From: Methylobacillus flagellatus_A
Lineage (GTDB): Bacteria > Pseudomonadota > Gammaproteobacteria > Burkholderiales > Methylophilaceae
Strand: one strand, 5' to 3'
NCBI RefSeq assembly: GCF_031344055.1
Contig: NZ_JADBEN010000004.1
DNA: 64,000 nt
Part shown: positions 24,155 through 33,202 of the stretch, piece by piece
How positions within the stretch are numbered: position 1 is the first letter of the stretch
Layout: each line of letters opens with the position of its first letter
Notes under the pieces: model-generated
The model's database searches: none
The model's input: only the letters and a program-made list of their open reading frames with translations
Told to the model about the DNA's origin: nothing
Made by a program: the position numbers and the translations under genes

Positions 24155-24922
24155 TCATGCCGCCAGATGGTTGGCGATGGCAACGAATTCGGCTGGTGAA
24201 ATATTCTCTGCCCGCAATTGCGGATCAATCCCGAGCGCTGCAAAACCGGCATCGTCGAGCATGCCCTTGAGCGTGTTGCGCAACGTTTTGCGGCGCTGGG
24301 AAAATGCCGCAGTCACGACCTTGGCAAACAGGGCTTCGTCCCTGGCCGGGTAAGGCAGGGCGGCATAGGGCACCGCGCGTACGAATGCGGATTCCACCTT
24401 GGGCGCCGGGTCGAAGGCCTCGGGCGGCACGGTGAGCAGGTATTCCATCTGCAGCCGGTACTGCAGCATTACGGAAAGCCGGCCATATGCTGCGCTGGAA
24501 GGGGCCGCCACCATACGCTCCACGACCTCTTTCTGCAACATGAAATGCATGTCGATGATGTGCGGCACATTGTCGAGCAGGTGGAACAGGATTGGGGTGG
24601 AAATGTTGTAGGGCAGGTTGCCTACGACACGAAGCCGGTCATTGATGCTGCCGAAGTCGAACTTGAGTGCGTCGCTGGCATGGATGGTGAGCTTGCCCTG
24701 CGGGTAATGGCCTTGCATCCACTCGATGATGTCGCGGTCGATTTCCACCACGTGCAGGTGCGGCAGGCGTTGCAGCAATGGCTGCGTCATGGCGCCCAGA
24801 CCCGGGCCGATCTCTACCATGCAGTCTCCCGCCTGCGGGGAAATGGCTTCGATCAGGCTGTTGATAATGGCGCGGTCGGTGAGGAAATTCTGGCCGAAGC
24901 GTTTTTTTGCGACGTGCTTCAT
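24155..24922 (-). CDS. rsmA: 16S rRNA (adenine(1518)-N6/adenine(1519)-N6)-dimethyltransferase
   Basis: A 255-residue KsgA/RsmA enzyme that dimethylates two adjacent adenines near the 3' end of 16S rRNA. The N-terminus KKRFGQNFLTD is diagnostic, the SAM motif I is VEIGPGLGAMT at 36-46, and the catalytic NLPYNIS motif follows. It overlaps the upstream pdxA gene by 4 bases; surA-pdxA-rsmA is the normal proteobacterial order. Confidence 0.97.
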   Translation of the reverse strand: MKHVAKKRFGQNFLTDRAIINSLIEAISPQAGDCMVEIGPGLGAMTQPLLQRLPHLHVVEIDRDIIEWMQGHYPQGKLTIHASDALKFDFGSINDRLRVVGNLPYNISTPILFHLLDNVPHIIDMHFMLQKEVVERMVAAPSSAAYGRLSVMLQYRLQMEYLLTVPPEAFDPAPKVESAFVRAVPYAALPYPARDEALFAKVVTAAFSQRRKTLRNTLKGMLDDAGFAALGIDPQLRAENISPAEFVAIANHLAA

Positions 24923-25917
24923 AGTTGTTGTGTACGGTTTGCAGCCAATGTGATGGCGAGCTGGATGGCGCTGAGCAAGCTGCCGATCTCGATATTGCCC
25001 TTGCCTGCGAGGTCTAGCGCCGTGCCATGGTCGACCGAGGTGCGGATCATCGGCAACCCCAGCGTGACATTGACGCCTGCGCCGAAGCTGGCATGCTTGA
25101 GCACGGGCAGGCCTTGGTCGTGGTACATCGCGAGCACGCAGTCGCCTTGCGCCAGATTGTGTTGGGTGAATAAAGTATCGGCAGGCAAGGGGCCTTTCAA
25201 TTGCATGCCCTCCTGCCGCAGCTTTTCCAGCACCGGGCCGATGGTGGTGATTTCCTCCGTCCCCAGGTGGCCGCCTTCTCCCGCATGGGGATTCAGGCCT
25301 GTGACCAGGATGCGCGGGTTTGCGATGCCGAATTTGCGAACCAGGTCATGATGCAGGATGCGGATCGTGGTTTCCAGGCTTTCTTGCGTAATGGCCCGGC
25401 TGACTTCGGCCAGCGGCAGGTGCGTGGTAGCCAGCGCAACGCGCAGTCCGCCGCCGACCAGCATCATGACGACTTGCGGCGTATGAGTGCGCTCGGCCAG
25501 GAACTCCGTATGGCCGGTAAAGGCAATGCCCGCATCATTGATGACGCCCTTGTGCACGGGGGCGGTGACCATGGCGTCGAATTCGCCTTGCATGCAACCG
25601 TCAATCGCGCGTTCCAGCGTATGCAGGACATAGGCGCCATTGCGTGGATCGAGCCGCCCGGCTGCAACGGGCGTTGTACAGGACTGATGCAATACGGTGA
25701 GCTGGGATTGTCCGTGATGCGGCGCCCAATGGGCCGGGTCATAGGTATGCAGGTGCAGCGGCAGATTCAATGCGCCGGCACGCGATGCCAGCACGTCGCG
25801 GTCGGCAATCACGGCAAGGCGGCACGGCAGGGGTCGGGCTGCCAGCATGACGCACAAGTCAATCCCGATCCCGGCGGGCTCGCCAGCGGTGACGGCAATG
25901 CGGGGCAGTGTCTCCAA
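24919..25917 (-). CDS. pdxA: 4-hydroxythreonine-4-phosphate dehydrogenase
   Basis: A 332-residue NAD-dependent enzyme of pyridoxal 5'-phosphate synthesis that oxidises 4-phosphohydroxy-threonine. Family segments are visible: ITAGEPAGIGIDL (8-20), MVTAPVHKGVINDAGIAFTGHTEFLAE with metal-site histidines, GLNPHAGEGGHLGTEE, and MYHDQGLPVLKHASFGAGVNVTLGLPMIRTSVDHGTA. Length normal. It starts 9 bases after the surA stop and overlaps rsmA, so it is in the lptD operon. Confidence 0.97.
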   Translation of the reverse strand: METLPRIAVTAGEPAGIGIDLCVMLAARPLPCRLAVIADRDVLASRAGALNLPLHLHTYDPAHWAPHHGQSQLTVLHQSCTTPVAAGRLDPRNGAYVLHTLERAIDGCMQGEFDAMVTAPVHKGVINDAGIAFTGHTEFLAERTHTPQVVMMLVGGGLRVALATTHLPLAEVSRAITQESLETTIRILHHDLVRKFGIANPRILVTGLNPHAGEGGHLGTEEITTIGPVLEKLRQEGMQLKGPLPADTLFTQHNLAQGDCVLAMYHDQGLPVLKHASFGAGVNVTLGLPMIRTSVDHGTALDLAGKGNIEIGSLLSAIQLAITLAANRTQQL

Positions 25918-25926
25918 GATTCCAGC

Positions 25927-27240
25927 CTAGTATTTGTCTTCCAGGCGGTATTCCACATAGGCACGGTCGCGCAATTCGCCGAGCCAGTCCTGGAAAGCGT
26001 CGTCGGCCTTGCGGGCGCGGATTTCCTGCCGCGCCTTGAGCCGTGCGGATTCCTGCGTCATATCCTGTTTGCGCCGCTCGAGCACTTGCAGGATGTGCCA
26101 GCCGAACGGGGTGCGCACCGGGGCGCTGATCTGGTTGATTTCCAGTGCGTTCATGGCTTGCTCGAACGGAGGAACGGTGTCGCCCGGGTTGGTCCAGCCA
26201 AGGTCGCCGCCATTGTTGGCGGAAGCGTCTTCCGAATACTGGCGCGCCAGTTCGGCAAAGTCGGCGCCATGATCCAGGCGCTCCTTGATGGAGTTGATTT
26301 TCTGCTCCGCCTCCAGCTCTGACACCACTTCGCTGAGTTTGATGAGGATATGGCGCACATGGGTCTGGTCCACCACGAGCGGGGAACTGCCGCCTCGGCG
26401 GTTGAGCAGCTTGAGGATGTGGTAGCCATTGGGGCTGCGCAGCACAGGAGACAGCTGGCCAGGCTGCAGGGCTTGCAAAGCGTCTGCGAACAATGAAGGC
26501 AGCTGGGACGAGGTCTTCCAGCCAAGCATCCCGCCTTCCAGCGCATTGGGCGCGTCGGAGTATCCTGCGGACACCTGGCCAAAGTCCGCGCCGTCCTGCA
26601 GCTCCTTCAAGGCGGTTTCGGCCTTGGCCTTGAGTTTCTGCAATTCTTCGGGCGTGCCTTCCTCGGGAGCGCGGACCAGGATATGGGCAACCTCGAACTC
26701 GTCCTGGATATCGGTGCGCGAGGATTGGGTGGTCAGGAAGTTGTCGATTTCCGACTCCGTGACGTTGACGCGGTTGTCGACTTCGCGCTCACGCAGGCGG
26801 GCGAGGATGATTTCGTTGCGGATATCTTCCCTGAATTTGCGGTAGGGAATGCCTTCGGACTCCAGCGCCTTGCGGAATTCGCCGGTGCTGAGCTTGTTCT
26901 GTTCCGCAATGCGCTCTATGGTCTTGTCGAGCTGCGCATCGTCCACGCGCAAACCGGTCTGCGCTGCATATTGCAGTTGCAGCCTGTCATTAATGAGGCG
27001 CTCCAGGATCTGTTTTTGCAACACTTCCCGCGGGGGAAGCTGAGTGCCTTGTTTTTCCAGTTGCGCGGTGACGGTCTGGATACGGTCGGCCAGTTCCTTT
27101 TCCGTGATCACGCCTTGGTCGACGATGGCGACAATGCGGTCCATCTTGGAGATCTCCGCTGCCATGACGGGGATGCTGAAGAGAAAGAATAGAGCGATCA
27201 GGCCATGCTTGGCGATAGTCTTGAAAACGTGATTGTGCAT
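25927..27240 (-). CDS. surA: periplasmic peptidyl-prolyl isomerase/chaperone SurA
   Basis: A 437-residue periplasmic chaperone for outer-membrane proteins. It has a signal peptide (about 1-27, ending VMAA|EI), an N-terminal chaperone domain, and two parvulin PPIase repeats (about 177-277, starting EVAHILVRAPEE, and about 289-388, starting VRHILIKLSEVV). The conserved GWHILQV and GYHILKL endings of the two repeats are clear. It lies 8 bases after lptD, one of its clients, and 9 bases before pdxA. Confidence 0.96.
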   Translation of the reverse strand: MHNHVFKTIAKHGLIALFFLFSIPVMAAEISKMDRIVAIVDQGVITEKELADRIQTVTAQLEKQGTQLPPREVLQKQILERLINDRLQLQYAAQTGLRVDDAQLDKTIERIAEQNKLSTGEFRKALESEGIPYRKFREDIRNEIILARLREREVDNRVNVTESEIDNFLTTQSSRTDIQDEFEVAHILVRAPEEGTPEELQKLKAKAETALKELQDGADFGQVSAGYSDAPNALEGGMLGWKTSSQLPSLFADALQALQPGQLSPVLRSPNGYHILKLLNRRGGSSPLVVDQTHVRHILIKLSEVVSELEAEQKINSIKERLDHGADFAELARQYSEDASANNGGDLGWTNPGDTVPPFEQAMNALEINQISAPVRTPFGWHILQVLERRKQDMTQESARLKARQEIRARKADDAFQDWLGELRDRAYVEYRLEDKY

Positions 27241-27247
27241 AAGATAA

Positions 27248-29659
27248 TTACTGGTAGGAGTCCGGGATCAGGCTGGAGCTAGTATAGCCTGGAATGGCGC
27301 GGTTAAGAAGTTTGAGCGGGTTCTGGCCGATGGACGCCAGGCCGCCCAGCTCGAGCTGGAAATAAAGTGCATAGTTGGCATCCGCCGTCGCGGTGGACAC
27401 GCGCTGCATGACGGTCCTGGCCTGCCAACAGCCGGCGTCGTATTCCAGGCCGGCAATGCCTTCGATCGGCTGGTTCTCGCGCAAGGAATAGTTCCAGCGC
27501 CCGAGTCCGTACCAGCCCTTGCCCAGCGGCCACTGGCCGGAAAGGTTGATCTGCTCGAGACGGTCTTCGGTATAGCGGTAGCCGATATTGAGCGTCTTGC
27601 CGGGTTCCGGGTTGTAGCGCGCGCTGATGTTGTTGCGCACGTAAACGCTGCGGTCCGTGTTGTACTGGCCGAAGATGTCGATGTTCCAGTTGTTGAGCAG
27701 GCGGGCGGTAATCTCGCCGATGATGTCGGAAGTGTCGCCGGAGCGCGGGTTGACGCCGGGCAGATAGACTTTTTCGTCGGCAAAGTAATAACGTTGGCCT
27801 ACCGTCACGGCCAAGCGCTGTTCGCCGGTCTTCTTGCTGATCATGCGGCTGGTGAATGCCAGGGTCAGCTGGTTGGCGTTGTTGATGCGATCCTGGCCGG
27901 TGAACTGGTTCTCCAGGAACAAGGAGCCCATGTTCAAGTCCGAGATGCTGGAATCATAAACGGGTATCAGCGACTGGTCGCGATACGGCACGTAGACATA
28001 ATACAGGCGCGGTTCCAGGGTCTGCGTGTAGCGGTTCTTGACAATGCGTACGTCGCGGTCGAAGTAGAGGCCGCTGTCTATGCTGAATATCGGCAAAGTG
28101 CGGCTTTGCGATTGATACGCACTGTCCATAGTGAGATTGCCGTCGCTGTCGTAGAGCTTGAAATCGCCATTGTCCACTTGGTACTGGGTGTAATGCAGTC
28201 CCAGCTTGGGGGTGATATATCCGTAGGGGCGCGCCATGGGCAGGCTGATGCTGGGATAGGCCACCAGGCGTTTACCTGTCACCAATGTATCCAATGTGCC
28301 TCCGCTCAATGTCGATTGAGTGCTGATGGCATCATTGTTGCGATCAAAATTCGCCCATTGCGTGAACAGCTTGACATCGAATGGCCCCCATTCGTTGTCG
28401 CCAGTCAGCGTGAGTTGCGGCAGGCGTTGCAGCGGATAGTTGAGCCCGTCCAATGTCTGGTACTTCTGCACCAAGGCGTTGAAGGTCCAGTTTTCATCGG
28501 CATAATTCACGTAAGCCTGTTGCGGCAGGTTCACCCGGCTGGTGGTGACGATGCGGGTGGACATTTCGGAGAAGTATTTGTCATCCGATACTTTTTCCAG
28601 GTTGTAGGCCGCCGTCCAGCCGTTGTGGAAGTTGTGCAGGTGGGCGAACTTGGCATAGTAGCGGTTTTCGCCGGTACTGGTGTCGCTGGGTAAGTACTCG
28701 ATATTGGCTGTGCCCTGGTAGTTCTCGTTCAGGTAGCGGAACTCGCCCTGGTACTGCATGCCGCGCTTACTGAGGAAGCGGGTGCCTATCGTGGCGTCCA
28801 TGTCGGGCGCAATATTCCAGTAGAACGGCACCAGGAATTCGAAACCGCTACGGCTGGTGGTGCCCCAGGTGGGAGCCAGAAAGCCGGATTTCCGCTGGTT
28901 CAGGAAGGAAAAATTGATCCAGGGCGTCCACAGGATAGGTACGCCCTGGAATTCCACGCGCGCATTGCGCGCCGTGCCGGTTTTCGTGTAGTCGTCAAGT
29001 TCCAGTTCCTTGGCGCGGATATACCAGTCGTCCACGTTTGCTTCGCAGGTGGTATAGCGTGCATCCTTCAGACGCTTGCGGTCGGGGCCCTCGAATACCA
29101 CGCCGGAGGCATCGCCACGAGATGCGCCTTGTTTACGACTCAACCCGGGAGCGTAACCGCTCTCCTCAATGTTCTGCTGTGTCAGAGGCGTGGTGTTATT
29201 GGAGTTGTAGATGAGGTTGTCGTTATCTTGCCGCTTATTGCCGGCAGTGCCGAATTGCGGCATGTTGGCGAACTGCGAATCGAGTTCGAAGGTCGGGCTT
29301 TTCATTTCACCGGTGCTTTCTGCCGGATTCATGCGCAACTCGGGGCCCTTGATGCGCCCTCCTTTGGTCTCCAGGCGGACATTGCCGATCACGTGCAGAT
29401 ATTCATTCTGCACGTCATACTCTATGGTGTCGCCATGCACTTTCTGCTGTCCAGTGGCCAATGAAGCATTGCCAATGGACTTGAGCTTGCGGTCCAGGTA
29501 GACCTGCACCTTGTCGCCTTCTATGATGATGGCGTCCGGGTCCGGCAGGTCTTCAGAGGGGGTGCTGCTGGCTTCTGTATCCGGGCCGTCTTCGGCATAA
29601 GCGTGGCCAAGTCCCAGGCAAACAAGCGCGACAAGAAAAGTGATGGGGCGAATTTTCAC
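27248..29659 (-). CDS. lptD: LPS-assembly outer-membrane protein LptD
   Basis: An 803-residue outer-membrane beta-barrel that inserts lipopolysaccharide into the outer leaflet with LptE. It has a signal peptide (about 1-22, GHAYA|ED), an OstA-type beta-jellyroll (about 45-150, with DTIEYDVQNEYLHVIGNVRLETKGGRIKG) and a long barrel. The cysteines expected for interdomain disulfides are few but present: C204 region (TTCEANVDDWYI) and C753 region (AGCWQARTVMQR). It is the first gene of lptD-surA-pdxA-rsmA and diverges from amgK. A 276-base inverted-repeat element lies only 23 bases upstream of its start codon. Confidence 0.96.
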   Translation of the reverse strand: MKIRPITFLVALVCLGLGHAYAEDGPDTEASSTPSEDLPDPDAIIIEGDKVQVYLDRKLKSIGNASLATGQQKVHGDTIEYDVQNEYLHVIGNVRLETKGGRIKGPELRMNPAESTGEMKSPTFELDSQFANMPQFGTAGNKRQDNDNLIYNSNNTTPLTQQNIEESGYAPGLSRKQGASRGDASGVVFEGPDRKRLKDARYTTCEANVDDWYIRAKELELDDYTKTGTARNARVEFQGVPILWTPWINFSFLNQRKSGFLAPTWGTTSRSGFEFLVPFYWNIAPDMDATIGTRFLSKRGMQYQGEFRYLNENYQGTANIEYLPSDTSTGENRYYAKFAHLHNFHNGWTAAYNLEKVSDDKYFSEMSTRIVTTSRVNLPQQAYVNYADENWTFNALVQKYQTLDGLNYPLQRLPQLTLTGDNEWGPFDVKLFTQWANFDRNNDAISTQSTLSGGTLDTLVTGKRLVAYPSISLPMARPYGYITPKLGLHYTQYQVDNGDFKLYDSDGNLTMDSAYQSQSRTLPIFSIDSGLYFDRDVRIVKNRYTQTLEPRLYYVYVPYRDQSLIPVYDSSISDLNMGSLFLENQFTGQDRINNANQLTLAFTSRMISKKTGEQRLAVTVGQRYYFADEKVYLPGVNPRSGDTSDIIGEITARLLNNWNIDIFGQYNTDRSVYVRNNISARYNPEPGKTLNIGYRYTEDRLEQINLSGQWPLGKGWYGLGRWNYSLRENQPIEGIAGLEYDAGCWQARTVMQRVSTATADANYALYFQLELGGLASIGQNPLKLLNRAIPGYTSSSLIPDSYQ

Positions 29660-29682
29660 AATGATTCAGTGGTGGCGAGGCT

Positions 29683-29958
29683 TTAAGAACCTGTTCAAAG
29701 ACTTTTTATAAGTACGCATGGCTCCAGGACGCGTCCGGTCAAGGCGCAGTCCGCAGGTAATGCTCATTGCCTTGCCAAGGGCTGCAACGCGGAGCGGGCG
29801 CGTCCTGGAACCATGCCCTTCGGGTTGGCCTGTCAAGGCAGCCGCTGCTGCGTTGCAAATCCTCGTCGTGCAATGAGTACGTCTGTGGTTTGCGCCTTGC
29901 TTCGACTGCCTTGACAGGGCCAACGTATCTCATAAAAAGTCTTTGAACAGGTTCTTAA
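29683..29958. repeat. 276-base element with perfect 27-base terminal inverted repeats
   Basis: The ends, 29683-29709 (TTAAGAACCTGTTCAAAGAC...) and 29932-29958 (its exact reverse complement), are perfect 27-base inverted repeats. Inside are further pairing segments: TCCAGGACGCG with CGCGTCCTGGA, and GGCCTGTCAAGGCAG with CTGCCTTGACAGGGCC. Core words GTTGCAAATCCTCG and TGTGGTTTGCGCCT recur in the element at 55062-55223. No open frame of note is inside. It looks like a non-autonomous, MITE-like palindromic repeat, inserted between lptD and amgK. Confidence 0.8.
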
Positions 29959-29970
29959 GTAAGCGCGTGT

Positions 29971-29999
29971 TTGTTTTATGGGTGATAAAATCGCATAAT
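29971..29999 (+). promoter_or_regulatory. candidate promoter for amgK-murU
   Basis: TTGTTT (29971-29976) and CATAAT (29994-29999) are 17 bases apart, just outside the inverted-repeat element and about 150 bases before the amgK start. The rest of the gap (30000-30149) is AT-rich and shows nothing else. Confidence 0.4.
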
Positions 30000-30149
30000 T
30001 TGCTGCTTTAAGCAATCCATAAATCGCTTGTGACATCGCTTTGTGGTTGAATTAAAAGAAGTTTAAATTTTCCGGCATATTGTAAATGTGCCTGGTTTCA
30101 TTTTGCATGATCATTTTTAATGAGTGCATTATTCTAGGATGAATCGTTC

Positions 30150-31145
30150 GTGTCGCGCCTTGATCAATTGAATGGCTGGCTCAGCCAGGTACTGCAGGGG
30201 AGGCTGCATCATCTGACTGCAGCTTCTGCCGACGCCAGTTTCCGGCATTATTTCCGTGTCCATCTTGCCGACGGCGCTACCTTGGTTGCCATGGATGCGC
30301 CTCCGCCGCAGGAAGATTGCCGGCCGTTCGTGAAGGTGGCGGCCTTGTTCGAGCAGGCCGGGCTCAATGTGCCCAAGGTGCTGGCGCAGGATGTGGAGAA
30401 CGGCTTCCTGCTGTTGACCGACCTGGGCACCCAGACATTCCTCGATGTGCTCAATGAGGATAATGCGGATGCCTTGTTCCGCGATGCGATTGACGCCCTG
30501 GTGACATGGCAACTGGCCAGCAAGCCGGGCGTGCTGCCTGAATACGATGAAGCCTTGCTGCGGCGCGAGCTGGGCCTGTTCCCGGACTGGTATGTGGCAC
30601 GGCACCTGAATATCGAATTGAGCGAATCGCAGCGCGGCACGCTGGAAAACGCCTTCAGCACCATCGTGCGCTACAACCTGGCCCAGCCATCGGTTTACGT
30701 GCATCGCGACTATATGCCGCGCAACCTGATGATCAGCAGCCCTTCGCCGGGCATTCTCGATTTCCAGGACGCGGTATATGGCCCGATCAGCTATGATGTG
30801 GCCTCGCTTTTCAAGGACGCCTTCATCAGCTGGGAAGAAGAGCGCGTATTGGATGGCGCAATCCGCTATTGGGAAAAGGCGCGCAAGGCCGGTTTGCCGG
30901 TGCGGCCGGACTTCGGCGACTTCTACCGCGATTTCGAGTGGATGGGCTTGCAGCGCCACCTCAAGGTGCTGGGGATATTCGCGCGTATCAATTATCGCGA
31001 CGGAAAGCCCAAGTATCTTGCCGATACGCCGCGCTTTATGAACTATGTGCGTCAAGTCTGTGTCCGTTATGGTGAGCTCAAGCCTTTATTGCGCCTGCTG
31101 GACGAACTGGAAAAGCGCGAATCCCAATTCGGCTATACCTTCTGA
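30150..31145 (+). CDS. amgK: N-acetylmuramate/N-acetylglucosamine kinase (anomeric)
   Basis: A 331-residue aminoglycoside-phosphotransferase-fold kinase that phosphorylates MurNAc and GlcNAc at the anomeric carbon in cell-wall recycling. The catalytic loop is YVHRDYMPRNLMI (H185, D187, N192) and the metal-binding motif is ILDFQDAVYGPISYDVASL (DFQD at 204-207). The start is GTG at 30150. The gene is followed 16 bases later by murU, its pathway partner, and diverges from lptD, the same arrangement known around amgK-murU in pseudomonads. Together they bypass de novo UDP-MurNAc synthesis, the step blocked by fosfomycin. Confidence 0.92.
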   Translation: MSRLDQLNGWLSQVLQGRLHHLTAASADASFRHYFRVHLADGATLVAMDAPPPQEDCRPFVKVAALFEQAGLNVPKVLAQDVENGFLLLTDLGTQTFLDVLNEDNADALFRDAIDALVTWQLASKPGVLPEYDEALLRRELGLFPDWYVARHLNIELSESQRGTLENAFSTIVRYNLAQPSVYVHRDYMPRNLMISSPSPGILDFQDAVYGPISYDVASLFKDAFISWEEERVLDGAIRYWEKARKAGLPVRPDFGDFYRDFEWMGLQRHLKVLGIFARINYRDGKPKYLADTPRFMNYVRQVCVRYGELKPLLRLLDELEKRESQFGYTF

Positions 31146-31161
31146 TGGAGACCATACCGTC

Positions 31162-31836
31162 TTGAAAGCCATGATTCTTGCCGCAGGCCGTGGCGAACGC
31201 ATGCGGCCGCTGACCGACACGACGCCCAAACCCCTGCTGCAGGTCGGCGGCAAGCCGCTCGTCGTCTGGCACCTGGAGCGCTTGGCAGAGGCGGGTTTCA
31301 AGGATGTCGTCATCAACCATGCGCACCTGGGGCAGCAAATAGAAAGCGCTTTGGGGGATGGGACGCATTGGGGCTTGTCCATTTCTTACTCTCCCGAGCA
31401 GGTCGCGCTGGAAACGGCAGGCGGCATTGCCAACGCGCTGCCCTTGCTCGGGGACGAACCGTTTCTCGTGGTCAACGGCGACGTGTTCTGCGATATTGAT
31501 TTCGCGCAGTTGCGCGATGGTTTGCGTCCCGGCCATCTGGCGTACCTCGCCCTGGTGGACAATCCGCCGCAGCATGCAAATGGCGATTTTGCGCTGGACG
31601 ACGGCAAACTGCTGGTGGACGGCCGCAACCGGCTGACTTTCTCTGGCGTGGCCGTTTATGACCCTGCCTTGTTCAAGGGCGTAGTGCGGGGCGATGTCGC
31701 CAAATTGGCGCCCTTGCTGAAGGAAGCCATCATGCGAGACCAGGCTGCAGCTTTCCACCATCAGGGTGTCTGGCACGACATCGGCACGCCGGAGCGGCTG
31801 CAAAGCTTAGACCAGCAGCTGCGCCAGCAGGCATGA
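31162..31836 (+). CDS. murU: N-acetylmuramate alpha-1-phosphate uridylyltransferase
   Basis: A 224-residue nucleotidyltransferase that makes UDP-MurNAc from UTP and MurNAc-1-phosphate, the product of AmgK. The NTP-binding signature AAGRGERMRPLTDTTPKPLL is at 7-26, and NGDVFCDIDF marks the sugar/metal site. The start is most likely TTG at 31162, giving the usual MKAMILAAG beginning; ATG 31171 is the alternative. Its frame is open upstream into amgK but that part does not resemble the family. It is cotranscribed with amgK. Confidence 0.92.
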   Translation: MKAMILAAGRGERMRPLTDTTPKPLLQVGGKPLVVWHLERLAEAGFKDVVINHAHLGQQIESALGDGTHWGLSISYSPEQVALETAGGIANALPLLGDEPFLVVNGDVFCDIDFAQLRDGLRPGHLAYLALVDNPPQHANGDFALDDGKLLVDGRNRLTFSGVAVYDPALFKGVVRGDVAKLAPLLKEAIMRDQAAAFHHQGVWHDIGTPERLQSLDQQLRQQA

Positions 31837-31882
31837 ACGCCATCATCATTAATCACGAGCCTTATGGAGCGTACTTGTCATC

Positions 31883-33202
31883 GTGCCAGTTGAAACAGTG
31901 AAAATCGAAGAATTCAAGGCGCGCAGGCAGGCGCTGATGCAGAAGATGGTTCATGGCGTGGCGGTTATTCCCACTGCAGCCGAGGCGGTTCGTAACCGCG
32001 ATAGCCATTATCCCTACCGCTTCGACAGTTATTTCTATTACCTGACCGGGTTTGAAGAACCTGAATCCGTCGTATTGCTCGTTGCCGGTGAAGCTCCCAA
32101 AAGCATCCTGTTCTGCCGCGACAAGGACATCGAGCGTGAAATCTGGGATGGATTCCGTCACGGCCCTTCAGGCGCGCGCGAGGTCTTCGGGTTCGACGAG
32201 GCATACAGCATCAGCGAGCTCGACCAGCGCGTGGGCGAATATCTTGCCAACCAGCCGCAGCTGTTTTTTGCGCTTGGCGCCGACCCGGCCTGGGACCAGA
32301 GGCTCGGCGGCTGGCTGAAGCACCTTGCCAGCCAGGCGCGCAGCGGCATTGCCGCTCCTGCCGCGATTGTCGATGTGCGCCGCCTGCTGGACGACATGCG
32401 CTTGATCAAGTCCCCTTATGAGCTGGAACTGATGCGCAAGGCCGCAAAAATCACGGTGGATGCGCATAAGCGCGCCATGCAGGAGGCTAGGCCGGGCATG
32501 ATGGAGTACGAAGTCGAGGCGGAGATACTCCATGAATTCTACCGGCATGGCAGCCGCGCGCCTGCCTACACTTCCATCGTGGCCGGCGGCGGCAATGCCT
32601 GCGTGCTGCATTACGTCACCAACCAGAACAGGCTCAATGACGGCGACCTGCTGTTGATCGATGCCGGATGCGAATTGGAGGGGTATGCCGCCGACATTAC
32701 GCGCACCTTTCCCGTGAACGGCAAGTTCAGCGCCGTGCAAAAGGATGTTTATGAGCTGGTGCTGGCCGCCCAGGAGGCGGCGATTGCGCAAGTCAGGCCC
32801 GGCCGGCACTGGAATGCGCCGCATGAGGCCGCACTGAATGTATTGGTGCAGGGCCTGATCGATTTCGGTTTGTGCCAGGGATCATTGGACGGCGTGCTGG
32901 AGTCGGGCGATTACCGGCGCTTCTATATGCACCGCACGGGCCATTGGCTCGGCCTGGACGTGCATGATGCGGGAGAGTACAAGCAGGCGGACGGCGCTTG
33001 GCGCCCATTGCAGCCGGGCATGGCGCTGACGGTGGAGCCGGGCTGCTACATCCGGCCGGCGGAGAACGTGCCGGAGCATTTCTGGAATATCGGCATCCGC
33101 ATCGAGGACAATGCGGTCGTCACCGCAGACGGCCATGAAATCACCACGGCAGCCGCGCCGAAAACCGTGCAGGAAATCGAGGACTGGATGGCGGAATCAT
33201 GA
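31883..33202 (+). CDS. pepP: Xaa-Pro aminopeptidase (aminopeptidase P)
   Basis: A 439-residue two-metal peptidase that removes N-terminal residues preceding proline. The C-terminal pita-bread domain shows the metal ligands: Asp in LLIDAGCELEGYAADITRTFPV, His in HRTGHWLGLDVHD, Glu in TVEPGCYI and Glu in GIRIEDN. The N-terminal creatinase-like domain is about 1-170. The start is GTG at 31883; GTG 31898 is an alternative, and the GGAG ribosome-binding site at 31866 is rather distant. It overlaps the ubiH gene by 4 bases; pepP-ubiH is a long-known neighbour pair. Confidence 0.95.
   Translation: MPVETVKIEEFKARRQALMQKMVHGVAVIPTAAEAVRNRDSHYPYRFDSYFYYLTGFEEPESVVLLVAGEAPKSILFCRDKDIEREIWDGFRHGPSGAREVFGFDEAYSISELDQRVGEYLANQPQLFFALGADPAWDQRLGGWLKHLASQARSGIAAPAAIVDVRRLLDDMRLIKSPYELELMRKAAKITVDAHKRAMQEARPGMMEYEVEAEILHEFYRHGSRAPAYTSIVAGGGNACVLHYVTNQNRLNDGDLLLIDAGCELEGYAADITRTFPVNGKFSAVQKDVYELVLAAQEAAIAQVRPGRHWNAPHEAALNVLVQGLIDFGLCQGSLDGVLESGDYRRFYMHRTGHWLGLDVHDAGEYKQADGAWRPLQPGMALTVEPGCYIRPAENVPEHFWNIGIRIEDNAVVTADGHEITTAAAPKTVQEIEDWMAES

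Noticed and set aside
30129..31055. Open frame of 308 codons on the minus strand opposite amgK
   Set aside because: Opposite a gene with full kinase motifs and operon context; no plausible domain.
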